DNA of 64,000 nt from Limosilactobacillus portuensis (GTDB lineage Bacteria; Bacillota; Bacilli; Lactobacillales; Lactobacillaceae): NCBI RefSeq assembly GCF_014838735.1, contig NZ_JABUXQ010000002.1:1-64000 (forward strand), given 5' to 3'. Under the pieces are notes generated by a model. The model was not told the DNA's origin. It made no database searches and saw nothing but the letters and a program-made list of their open reading frames with translations. Position 1 is the stretch's first letter. The number at the start of each line of letters is the position of its first letter. Position numbers and translations under genes: made by a program. Positions 7,351 to 15,063 of this stretch are shown here, in pieces.

Positions 7351-8253
7351 ATGGATGAACAAATCACGGGAAAACGCTTTTTAGCAGTAACCGTATTAAA
7401 CGTTCTGATTACTGTTGTTGAAATTATTGGGGGACTGGTTTCAGGGAGTCTCGCCTTACTGTCCGATGCCTTCCATAACTTAGGAGACTCATTTTCAATT
7501 GTTCTCGGCTATGTTGCCCAGTCAATTGCTAACAAACCAGAAACAAGCAAACGAACATATGGGTACCGTCGCGCTGAAATTCTTGCAGCAATGGTCAATG
7601 CTGCTTTCTTGATAATCGTCTCGGCTTTCTTAATTATCGAAGCCGTTAAACGGATCCAGCAACCCACACATATTAACGGTGAGGTAATGTTAACCGTTGC
7701 CGTTGTTGGTTTAGTAGCTAACTTACTTTCAGCAGTCCTGCTTCATTCTGGAAGTCATAATAACTTAAACGTGAAAGCAACTTACCTTCACGTTTTAAGC
7801 GATGCCTTATCATCATTTGCCGTAATTATTGGCGGTGTGATTCTAACATTTATTAACATCCCCTGGCTTGATCCGGTTTTGACAATTGCGGTGGCAATCT
7901 ACATTGCTTGTGAAGCTTGGCCTGTAATTAAACAAACCGTTACCATTCTCATGGAATCAGCACCAAAGCTTGACTACAATGGGATTGAACAAGATTTGGT
8001 TAAGATTGATGGTGTTACCGCAGTTCACCATGTTCACGCATGGATGATTGATGAAAAGCGAATCATTTTTTCCGCCCATTTAAATTGTCACGATATGAAG
8101 CTGAGCGATGTTGAAAAAATTTATAGTCAGGTTGATAAAATTCTTCGCGAAAAATATGGTATTTGCCACGTCACCATTCAAGCAGAATACCACCGGGGAA
8201 AAGATGAGGACTTTTTCGATACAGTGGTTGATGAAGAACATTTAATTAAATAA
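7351..8253 (+). CDS. Cation diffusion facilitator (CzcD/ZitB-type metal exporter)
   Basis: A 300-residue metal/proton antiporter that exports divalent cations (Zn, Co, Cd or Mn). Six hydrophobic segments are expected. The metal-site motifs are LSDAFHNLGDS in TM2 and HVLSDALSS in TM5 (HxxxD). The C-terminal cytoplasmic domain is about 100 residues and carries HHVHAW. I start at ATG 7351 behind GAGGTG rather than at the further ATG 7306. It is divergent from the DtxR-family regulator and convergent with two VIT-family genes, so the neighbourhood is about metal handling. The metal cannot be assigned from sequence. Confidence 0.9.
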   Translation: MDEQITGKRFLAVTVLNVLITVVEIIGGLVSGSLALLSDAFHNLGDSFSIVLGYVAQSIANKPETSKRTYGYRRAEILAAMVNAAFLIIVSAFLIIEAVKRIQQPTHINGEVMLTVAVVGLVANLLSAVLLHSGSHNNLNVKATYLHVLSDALSSFAVIIGGVILTFINIPWLDPVLTIAVAIYIACEAWPVIKQTVTILMESAPKLDYNGIEQDLVKIDGVTAVHHVHAWMIDEKRIIFSAHLNCHDMKLSDVEKIYSQVDKILREKYGICHVTIQAEYHRGKDEDFFDTVVDEEHLIK

Positions 8254-8254
8254 G

Positions 8255-8300
8255 TAATGAAAAGGCCCGGGAAAATTTGATTTTCCGGGCCTTTTCATTA
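8255..8300. terminator. Bidirectional terminator between CDF and VIT genes
   Basis: A near-perfect 20-bp stem (TAATGAAAAGGCCCGGGAAA with its complement) around a short loop, between convergent genes. It has A and T runs on both sides. Confidence 0.88.
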
Positions 8301-8306
8301 CTTAAT

Positions 8307-8996
8307 TTAGAACAGCTTACCAACACCGTAGTGAATAGCAACAGTAATCAACGCAATAATAATATTTCGAATAACTGCAATTTTTACTAGTCCGTTCCCA
8401 AGCTTTGAGCTAATATACCCAGTTAACGCACTAGTTAAAACTACTGCCAAAATAACCGCATACCACTTATAAGCGGCAAGAGCGAAAGTCATTGCACAAA
8501 GAGGAAAAATTCCACCGGCAGCTGCTGAAAAGAGAGAGGAGAAAGCAGCATCCCAAGGGTTTAAGTAGTGTCCCAACTCAATATCATACTTAACCCGAAC
8601 AACGGTCTCTAAAGGCTTCTTACTGAGAAGATCCTTTGCAATTGCAAGCGAAGTTTCTGGGGTAACCCCCTTACTAACGTAATAATCCTTAACAGCAGCA
8701 ACTTCACTTTCAAAATCAGTTTTTAAGAGACGTTGCTCTTTACTTACAGCTGACTCTTCCGTATCCTTCTGTGTTGAAACTGAAGCATACTCTCCAGAAG
8801 CCATTGAAAAAGCACATGCAAGCAAATCAGATAGGCCCGCAATAAAGATTGTAAACCGGTCAGATGTCGCAGCAGCAACGGAAACCAGAACACCAACAAC
8901 GGTTAAAATACCATCATTCGAACCTAATACTCCAGCACGAAGGGTGTTCAGCTTCTCTTCCATCGTTTGCTTCTTTTGTTGTTTAACCTTTTCCAT
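8307..8996 (-). CDS. VIT1/CCC1-family membrane protein (Fe/Mn transporter)
   Basis: About 229 residues from ATG 8996 behind AAAGGAGG. It has the VIT pattern NTLRAGVLGSNDGILTVVG in TM1, a central hydrophilic region with acidic and lysine residues, and three C-terminal membrane segments. Family members move Fe(II) or Mn(II) out of the cytosol. It is followed at 11-14 nt spacing upstream by a paralogue; the two form an operon and may act as a hetero-oligomer. The link to the nearby DtxR-family regulator is by location only. Confidence 0.87.
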   Translation of the reverse strand: MEKVKQQKKQTMEEKLNTLRAGVLGSNDGILTVVGVLVSVAAATSDRFTIFIAGLSDLLACAFSMASGEYASVSTQKDTEESAVSKEQRLLKTDFESEVAAVKDYYVSKGVTPETSLAIAKDLLSKKPLETVVRVKYDIELGHYLNPWDAAFSSLFSAAAGGIFPLCAMTFALAAYKWYAVILAVVLTSALTGYISSKLGNGLVKIAVIRNIIIALITVAIHYGVGKLF

Positions 8997-9010
8997 CACT
9001 CACCCCTCCT

Positions 9011-9694
9011 TTAGTGTGCCAGCAACTGACCAATAATATAGGTAACACCCATAGTTAGCAGTCCAGCAATGGCATTCCGAATACTCGACTTTAACCGGTT
9101 AGAATTACTCAAGATCGCAGCGCAGTATCCCGTTATTAAGAGGGCAATTAAAACAGCGATTGCGGTCGCGAGAATTCTGCTTTCCGCTGGTGCAAGCGTA
9201 ACTGCTAGCATTGGTAAGACAGATCCAGTTGGAAAAGAGATGAATGATGCAATAGCAGCCGCGTATGGACTGGTAAATTCCTTAGGATTAAACCCGTACC
9301 GTTCTTGAACAACAGTTGACAAGGCATCCTTATCCATCAATTCCTTGGTAGCCTGCTTAGCAAGTTTAGGATCAATATCCTGATCTTCATACTTTTGCTG
9401 AACATAATTAAATTCTTCTTGGTATTGATCATCTAATCGTTGACGCTCGCTAATCAATGCCATTTTTTGCGAATCCTTCTGGGTAAATACCGATACATAT
9501 TCACCCATACACATTGAGATCATTCCGGCTAACGTCCCTGATAGTCCAGAAATTAAAATAGAATAGGCATTGTTCGTTGCAGCAGCAACCCCGATAACAA
9601 TTCCGGCAATTGAAATAATGCCATCATTGGCCCCCATTACACTGGCACGTAAAATGTTAACTTTCTGTGCCAGCGACATCTTTTTTCTTGCCAT
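9011..9694 (-). CDS. VIT1/CCC1-family membrane protein, upstream paralogue
   Basis: A 227-residue paralogue of the next gene. It shares the TM1 pattern (NILRASVMGANDGIISIAG), the MCMGEYVSVFTQKDSQ segment and a four- to five-TM layout. The start ATG has GAGG about ten bases upstream. It is first of the two-gene unit. Presumed role: Fe/Mn efflux or buffering at the cytoplasmic membrane. The duplicated arrangement is common in lactobacilli, which accumulate much manganese. Confidence 0.88.
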   Translation of the reverse strand: MARKKMSLAQKVNILRASVMGANDGIISIAGIVIGVAAATNNAYSILISGLSGTLAGMISMCMGEYVSVFTQKDSQKMALISERQRLDDQYQEEFNYVQQKYEDQDIDPKLAKQATKELMDKDALSTVVQERYGFNPKEFTSPYAAAIASFISFPTGSVLPMLAVTLAPAESRILATAIAVLIALLITGYCAAILSNSNRLKSSIRNAIAGLLTMGVTYIIGQLLAH

Positions 9695-9812
9695 TCCGAA
9701 AACTCCTCTTTTTAAATTAGAATCATTATAACATTCTTCAGAACTAGATCAACTAATAGCTTCGTATCAAGAGCAATAGTTTAGAAAGATTATTAATTGC
9801 TATTCAAAGGAT

Positions 9813-9847
9813 AAAGGGACTACGACAAATTGCCATAGTCCCTTTAT
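9813..9847. terminator. Terminator of the usp gene
   Basis: AAAGGGACTA pairs with TAGTCCCTTT. T-rich tails lie on both strands. Confidence 0.65.
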
Positions 9848-9890
9848 CTTTGATTAGTTAAGATTTTAAATAATTGCTAATCAGAAATAA

Positions 9891-10367
9891 CTATTCATAT
9901 CTTTCGACTGCAGTAGTTCGAATAACAAATACTGAGGTTCCAGCATGTCTAGTCATGTAGGAAGCCTGTGAACCAACTGCTTTCCGGTTACCCCATTTAC
10001 CAATTGAACCAACAACTAATAAGTCTGGTTGAAATGCTGGAATAACGTGGTTACAAATCCGTTCTGCTGGTCGATCACCCTGATCAACAATTCCCGTAAT
10101 CTTACTTGGGTCAACTCCATAGTCAACAGCAGCCTTAACGTACTCATTAACCCGTTTCCGTAATTCATCAGCAGAACTATGAACATAGTCCTTGTCAAGG
10201 ATTTGGTAAACATTAACATTATCAGTTTCTAGAATAGAAACAATTCCTAATTCAGAGCCATCACGCTTTGCTTTATCAACCGCATATGAAAAAGCTGCCC
10301 GGGCATCAGGTGCATCATCAACACCGACAAGGATCTTCTTGAACTTCTTTGGCTTAATTTCAAACAT
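9891..10367 (-). CDS. Universal stress protein UspA family
   Basis: A 158-residue single-domain protein of the usual Usp size. The N-terminal strand KKILVGVDDAPDARAAFSYAV and the C-terminal ATP-binding pattern VVGSIGKWGNRKAVGSQASYMTRH correspond to the G-2x-G-9x-G(S/T) nucleotide motif (seen as GSIGKWGNRKAVGS). It is a cytosolic stress protein of unknown molecular action. It is monocistronic, with GAGAGGGG upstream and a terminator downstream. Confidence 0.9.
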   Translation of the reverse strand: MFEIKPKKFKKILVGVDDAPDARAAFSYAVDKAKRDGSELGIVSILETDNVNVYQILDKDYVHSSADELRKRVNEYVKAAVDYGVDPSKITGIVDQGDRPAERICNHVIPAFQPDLLVVGSIGKWGNRKAVGSQASYMTRHAGTSVFVIRTTAVERYE

Positions 10368-10547
10368 TAAACTATTCCCCTCTCTGTGGTCCTGACGATC
10401 AATAGATTATCTTGATCGCAGTAAGTTTCACCTACTATGTTACTACTTATCAAATATTTGTAAATATTTATTTTGGCAAGCCTAAAATAAAATTCTTTTA
10501 TATTAAATGACAATTATTTTTAAATTTTTATATTCATCTGGGCTTTC

Positions 10548-10576
10548 TTGCCTGTCGATCCAACAAGTTCTATAAT
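10548..10576 (+). promoter_or_regulatory. Promoter of the gln ABC operon
   Basis: TTGCCT (10548-10553), a 17-nt spacer and TATAAT (10571-10576). It lies about 65 nt before glnQ in the 275-bp spacer between the usp gene and glnQ. The remainder of that spacer is AT-rich with nothing else recognised. Confidence 0.7.
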
Positions 10577-10642
10577 TTAATTGTTTTAGTCTTTATGACT
10601 ACTATTGACACCGTCAATTTAGGGGGGGGAGAGTAAAGTACC

Positions 10643-11383
10643 ATGTCAATGATAGAATTTCATGATGTCCAAAAATACTATGGTAAATTCCACGCGTTAA
10701 AGGACATTAACTTAACAATCAATGCCGGTGAAACGGTCGTCTTAATCGGTCCATCTGGCTCAGGAAAAAGTAGTTTAATCCGGACAATTAACAGATTGGA
10801 TCCGATTCGTGACGGTCAGCTAATCGTTAATGGGTTTGATTTGGCTGATAAGAAAACCAACGTTAACCTGATTCGCAAAGATGTCGGAATGGTCTTCCAA
10901 CATTTTAATCTCTATAATAATAAGAATGTTTTAGAAAACATAATGCTTGCACCACGGGTTGTTCTTAAGCGACCAGAAAAAGAAAATCGTGAATTGGCAA
11001 TGCAGCTACTTGAAAAAGTTGGTCTTGCTGATAAGGCTGATAATATGCCTGCCCAACTATCAGGTGGTCAAAAGCAACGGATTGCAATTGCTCGCAGCCT
11101 AGCAATGAAACCAAAGTGTCTCTTATTTGACGAACCCACGAGTGCACTGGATCCGGAAATGATTGATGATGTTCTTAATGTAATGAAAGATATTGCGGAA
11201 AATTCCAACATGACCATGCTGGTGGTTACCCACGAAATGGGATTTGCTCGTGATGTTGCCGACCGGGTTATCTTTATGGCTGACGGCCGAATCATCGAAG
11301 ACGACTCCACTGAGAAATTCTTCGGTGACCAGCCAACTACTCAACGGGCCCGCGACTTTATGAGTAAAATTAGTGGACACTAA
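10643..11383 (+). CDS. glnQ: Polar amino acid (glutamine-type) ABC transporter ATPase
   Basis: A 246-residue ATP-binding subunit that energises amino acid import. Walker A GPSGSGKSS is at residues 36-44, the ABC signature LSGGQ at 139-143, Walker B CLLFDEP at 159-165, and a switch His follows in VVTHEMGF. The order ATPase, binding protein, permease, permease is the standard PAAT-type layout. Substrate is likely glutamine or glutamate by family resemblance. The start is ATG behind a G-rich, strong Shine-Dalgarno. Confidence 0.92.
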   Translation: MSMIEFHDVQKYYGKFHALKDINLTINAGETVVLIGPSGSGKSSLIRTINRLDPIRDGQLIVNGFDLADKKTNVNLIRKDVGMVFQHFNLYNNKNVLENIMLAPRVVLKRPEKENRELAMQLLEKVGLADKADNMPAQLSGGQKQRIAIARSLAMKPKCLLFDEPTSALDPEMIDDVLNVMKDIAENSNMTMLVVTHEMGFARDVADRVIFMADGRIIEDDSTEKFFGDQPTTQRARDFMSKISGH

Positions 11384-11399
11384 GGGGGCGGCCAAAATA

Positions 11400-12228
11400 A
11401 TGAAAAAGATTTGGCACTTATTAACGATTGCTGTAGTCGCCCTTATTAGTATCACTGTTCTTTCTGGTTGTAGTTCCGTGGCAAAACAGGATGTTCTCAA
11501 GGTTGATCAAAAGAACAAGCAAATTACTTGGGGGGGTTAAAGCTGATACTCGTCTTTTCGGTTTAGAAAATATTCGAACGGGAAAACTTGAGGGATTTGA
11601 AATTGATCTTGCTAAGGCAATGACCAAGGAAATCCTTGGGCCTAACGGAAAGGCTGTTTTTGTTCCCGTTACTAGCAGCACCCGAGTCCCACTACTAAAG
11701 AACGGTAACATTGACGCCATTATGGCAACGATGACGATTACACCAGAACGAGAAAAGCAGGTTGATTTCACTAAGTCATATTTTGATGCTGGCCAATCTC
11801 TTTTAGTAAAAAAAGGTAGCCCGATCAAAAATATCCAAGATCTGAATAAGCCTGGCAAGGTTATCTTAGGTGTTTCCGGTTCTAATTCAGTAAAAAACGT
11901 GGCAAAGTATGCACCCAAAGCACGGGTTCTTCAGCTTTCAGACTATGCCCAAGCAATGACTGCTCTAAAATCTAAGCAAGGGGATGCGTTAACTACGGAT
12001 AACGGGATCCTTTACGGAATGGCAAGTGAAAATCCTGGTTATGAAGTTGTCGGTGGTAATTTTACTAAGGAACCATATGGAATCGCAGTAAACAAGAATC
12101 AAGCACCATTCAGGAACAAGTTAAATTGGGCCTTGGAACGACTTGAAAAAAACGGAACTTATAACCGCCTTCTTCTAAAATGGTTTGGTAACGTTAAAGG
12201 GTTTAATTATCAGGAGATGAAGCGTTAA
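11400..12228 (+). pseudogene. glnH: Glutamine-type ABC transporter binding lipoprotein, frameshifted in a G tract
   Basis: From ATG 11400 the frame encodes a lipoprotein signal (MKKIWHLLTI..., lipobox LSGC) and the mature start, then stops at TAA 11538-11540. A run of seven G at 11530-11536 precedes the stop. With six G the frame would read ITWGVKADTRLFG and continue to 12228, giving about 275 residues with the periplasmic-binding fold (FEIDLAKAM, ATMTITPEREKQVDFTKSYFDAGQ). So a single extra G breaks it. ATPase and both permeases are intact. Options are a sequencing error, a real mutation, or slippage-based phase variation. Without it the transporter lacks its substrate receptor. Confidence 0.85.
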
Positions 12229-12867
12229 ATGTTAGATATTATTACAACACAGTGGCATCCCCTACTCAACGGTTTGTGGAATACCATTCTCTGTAGTTTA
12301 ATCGCACTTGTTGGTAGTTTAATAATTGGCACATTCTTTGCTCTGTTAGAGATTTCTAAATATCGTATTGTTCGCTTAATTGGGAGTATCTATGTTGAAG
12401 TTTTTCGGAACATTCCTTTATTGGTAATTGCAATGGGCTTTTTTCTTATTGTTCCCATGTACATCACTAAAATAAGCGGTTTTGCTGCCGGAACAATCGG
12501 CTTAACTCTCTATACTTCCGCCTTCATTGCTAAAACTGTTCGGGCGGGAATCAATTCAGTTGAGGGTGGTCAACTAGAAGGGGCTCTTGCCAACGGACTA
12601 ACGCACGCCCAAGCAATGCGTTATATCATCCTTCCCCAGGCATTTAGGGTTGTTATTCCGCCACTGGGCAACCAATTTATTAACTTGGTTAAGAACTCTT
12701 CTGTCCTTGCCTTTGTAGCTGGTTTTGACTTAATGTATGAAGGAAATCTGATCGCAAATGACACCTTACAAACAATGCCAACGTATTTCATTGTCGGTGT
12801 CCTTTACCTAATCATTACCTTACCTCTCAGCTACTATATGCGTCACCTGGAAAAGAAGCTAGCATAG
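12229..12867 (+). CDS. Polar amino acid ABC transporter permease (first)
   Basis: A 212-residue membrane subunit of the HisM/GlnP class with five hydrophobic segments. It carries the EAA loop (EGALANGLTHAQAMRYIILPQAFR), which docks on the ATPase. ATG follows the preceding TAA directly, with AGGAG upstream, so translation is coupled to glnH. The frameshift in glnH could therefore lower its expression. It pairs with the next gene to form the channel. Confidence 0.9.
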   Translation: MLDIITTQWHPLLNGLWNTILCSLIALVGSLIIGTFFALLEISKYRIVRLIGSIYVEVFRNIPLLVIAMGFFLIVPMYITKISGFAAGTIGLTLYTSAFIAKTVRAGINSVEGGQLEGALANGLTHAQAMRYIILPQAFRVVIPPLGNQFINLVKNSSVLAFVAGFDLMYEGNLIANDTLQTMPTYFIVGVLYLIITLPLSYYMRHLEKKLA

Positions 12868-12880
12868 GGAGGTGGATAAT

Positions 12881-13534
12881 ATGCAAAACTTTATTGATGC
12901 CTATTCATGGATTAATATTCGTTTCTTACTTCAAGGATTAGGAATTACTATTGAAATCTCCGTTGCCTCAATTATCTGTAGTTTCATCATCGGAACTTTA
13001 CTAGGAATTATCCGATATGCCAAGATTAAGTATCTTTCAGCAATTGTTGGTTTCATTATTGACCTAATTCGGAACCTTCCATTATTGCTGATTATCTTCT
13101 TTACATACTTTGGTTTACCAAACATTGGGGTTAAGCCCGAGATCATTCCAGCCGCTATTATGGCACTAACCGTTTTCGAATCATCAATGGTTGCTGAAAT
13201 TGTTCGTTCGGGAATTAATTCGATCGACTATGGTCAAACCGAAGGAGCACTTGCCAATGGGCTTACTAAGTGGCAGGCTCTCCGACTAGTCGTCCTTCCA
13301 CAAGCGATTAAAAATATGCTTCCAGCACTCGTTAGTCAATTCATTTCACTGGTTAAAGATACCTCACTAGCAACAATTATTGTCTTGCCAGAATTAATGT
13401 ATCACGCTCAAATTATTTATGGTCAAAACACCAATTACATTATTCCAATGTTCGTTGCTTTGGCTGTTCTGTACTTTATTGTTTGTTATTCTCTATCCCT
13501 TCTTGCCCGTTACCTTGATAAGCACTTAGCATAG
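12881..13534 (+). CDS. Polar amino acid ABC transporter permease (second)
   Basis: A 217-residue paralogue of the preceding permease with the same five-TM layout and EAA loop (EGALANGLTKWQALRLVVLPQAI). ATG 12881 is preferred because GGGAGG lies eight bases upstream. An in-frame GTG at 12872 overlaps that site. It completes the glnQHMP-type operon, which ends just before the 151-bp repeat. Confidence 0.9.
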   Translation: MQNFIDAYSWINIRFLLQGLGITIEISVASIICSFIIGTLLGIIRYAKIKYLSAIVGFIIDLIRNLPLLLIIFFTYFGLPNIGVKPEIIPAAIMALTVFESSMVAEIVRSGINSIDYGQTEGALANGLTKWQALRLVVLPQAIKNMLPALVSQFISLVKDTSLATIIVLPELMYHAQIIYGQNTNYIIPMFVALAVLYFIVCYSLSLLARYLDKHLA

Positions 13535-13560
13535 GAAAAGAGTAACAGTATAAATAAATT

Positions 13561-13711
13561 GGACTGTGACATAAGTACTTTTACCAAGTTCAAATACGAA
13601 CAGCGCGGTACGCAAATGGGTTCCAGTGTCCGGTATAACCGAACTCTGGAACCCTATTTGCGCTCGCGGGGACGTGAAAACGAAGTCATAAATGACTTCT
13701 GTCACGTTCCC
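13561..13711 (+). repeat. 151-bp structured intergenic repeat, copy 1
   Basis: Almost identical (about 150 of 151 bases) to 48309-48459, same orientation. Its ends pair imperfectly (GGACTGTGACATAAGT with the complementary 3' end). An inner arm pairs CGCAAAT-GGGTTCCAG with CTGGAACCC-ATTTGCG. Another hairpin, GAAGTCAT/ATGACTTC, is near the right end. A-rich left and T-rich right flanks make it terminator-like. It sits between the convergent glnP-type and CPBP genes. Confidence 0.9.
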
Positions 13712-13725
13712 ATTTTTATTTATCT

Positions 13726-14913
13726 TTAATATTGAATTGAGTAGCCAAAATGCTGGTGTTCACCAGTTAAGCGTTTGACATAACGCTCCATTACTTTCCG
13801 ACGAGTACCAAACATCATCCAAATACTGAAACCACCAAAAATCACGAAGAGTATTAACAGTGCCCACCAATCACCAGGGACCAAATCACCGGTAAGTTTA
13901 GTGGTTCCCGTTGCCAGGAAGCTAAACCAATCGAGACTAAAGTGCATTAGCATTGTTAACCATAGTTGTCCCGTATAAACATAAACAACTGCTAAGAACA
14001 GTCCCAAAAGAAAAGCCACACCGACTTGATAGAACGTTAAATCAACTCTTTGTCCACCCAAGTTAATCAGGTGCGCAAAGCCAAATAAGACTGAACTTGT
14101 AAGGATCGCTAACGGCAGTCGCTGCTTAACATTCCGCCAAGCATAAAAGAGAACCCCAAGCATCGCAAAGCGAAATAGGCTTTCTTCCGCTAGTCCTGCT
14201 TCAAATGCCTGGCATGTTAATTTAAAGAACCCACCTTTAGGCAACTGATTGATCGCCATCATGTTGCTACCAAGTGGAACAACAAAAATTGCGATCATCA
14301 ATAAGAGAATCCACCAATTAAAGTCGCCACTCCAATTTGGTTTTAGCCCAGGCCATGACAAGTGCCAAGCCCGCATCACGGTTGTAGCAAAAATAAAGTA
14401 AGCAACTGCACCAACAGCCCCGGTTGCAAGTAAAGTTGATAATTTCTGGTTATCAATTAAATCAAACGGTAAGGATGTAAAGGGGACAATGACAATCTGA
14501 AACATCCAAAGTACAAAGATAAATCGCTCAATACTTAATTTCATTTGTCCACCAATAACACTAGCAAAGGGAGCATACATCACGAAATAATATAAAATCA
14601 TAATTGATACTACTCCCCGAGATGGCATGCGGAGTACCGTAATAATTTCCCGGGTAATAACTCCCCACGCAAAGGTTAGAATTATTGGCTGAGCTAATCC
14701 CTGAAGCCAACAGTTAATCCTACTGATAATTGGGGGAACGTTCTCCCATAACTCCTCAGAAAGCCCTATCCCGAGAATAATTACCATCCATAACAATTGT
14801 AGCCAAATATTACGGCCAAGTTCAAAGTTACGAATCATCATCATCATTAAAATAATTAAAGTCGCACCAATTTGAACTCGATACCAGATTTTTAAATAGT
14901 CTCTTCCAGTCAT
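13726..14913 (-). CDS. CPBP-family intramembrane metalloprotease
   Basis: A 395-residue membrane protein with about ten hydrophobic segments. CPBP (Abi/CAAX prenyl protease 2-like) motifs are in the C-terminal half: EESLFR (motif 1, EExxxR), FGFAHLIN (motif 2, FxxxH) and HFSLDW (motif 3). The family are glutamate/histidine metalloproteases of the membrane. In lactobacilli they are often near bacteriocin immunity genes, but no such genes are seen here. The N-terminal half, about 200 residues, is an extra membrane region, so the protein is longer than a minimal CPBP protein. Confidence 0.85.
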   Translation of the reverse strand: MTGRDYLKIWYRVQIGATLIILMMMMIRNFELGRNIWLQLLWMVIILGIGLSEELWENVPPIISRINCWLQGLAQPIILTFAWGVITREIITVLRMPSRGVVSIMILYYFVMYAPFASVIGGQMKLSIERFIFVLWMFQIVIVPFTSLPFDLIDNQKLSTLLATGAVGAVAYFIFATTVMRAWHLSWPGLKPNWSGDFNWWILLLMIAIFVVPLGSNMMAINQLPKGGFFKLTCQAFEAGLAEESLFRFAMLGVLFYAWRNVKQRLPLAILTSSVLFGFAHLINLGGQRVDLTFYQVGVAFLLGLFLAVVYVYTGQLWLTMLMHFSLDWFSFLATGTTKLTGDLVPGDWWALLILFVIFGGFSIWMMFGTRRKVMERYVKRLTGEHQHFGYSIQY

Positions 14914-15006
14914 CGAGATTCCTCCAAATAAATAATTGCTTACACCGTTCGATCATACCAAATTAAGCAAACTAGTTTAAGCATTTATTTAAAATAAAAT
15001 TAAAAG

Positions 15007-15052
15007 GAACAAGACAAAATGAAGTCATAAATGACTTCATTTTGCCTTGTTC
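15007..15052. terminator. Terminator of RNase J gene
   Basis: A 22-bp stem, GAACAAG.CAAAATGAAGTCAT with its complement. On the minus strand a T-rich tail follows. The apical GAAGTCAT-AA-ATGACTTC is shared with both 151-bp repeats. Confidence 0.85.
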
Positions 15053-15063
15053 TCATCTTTTAC

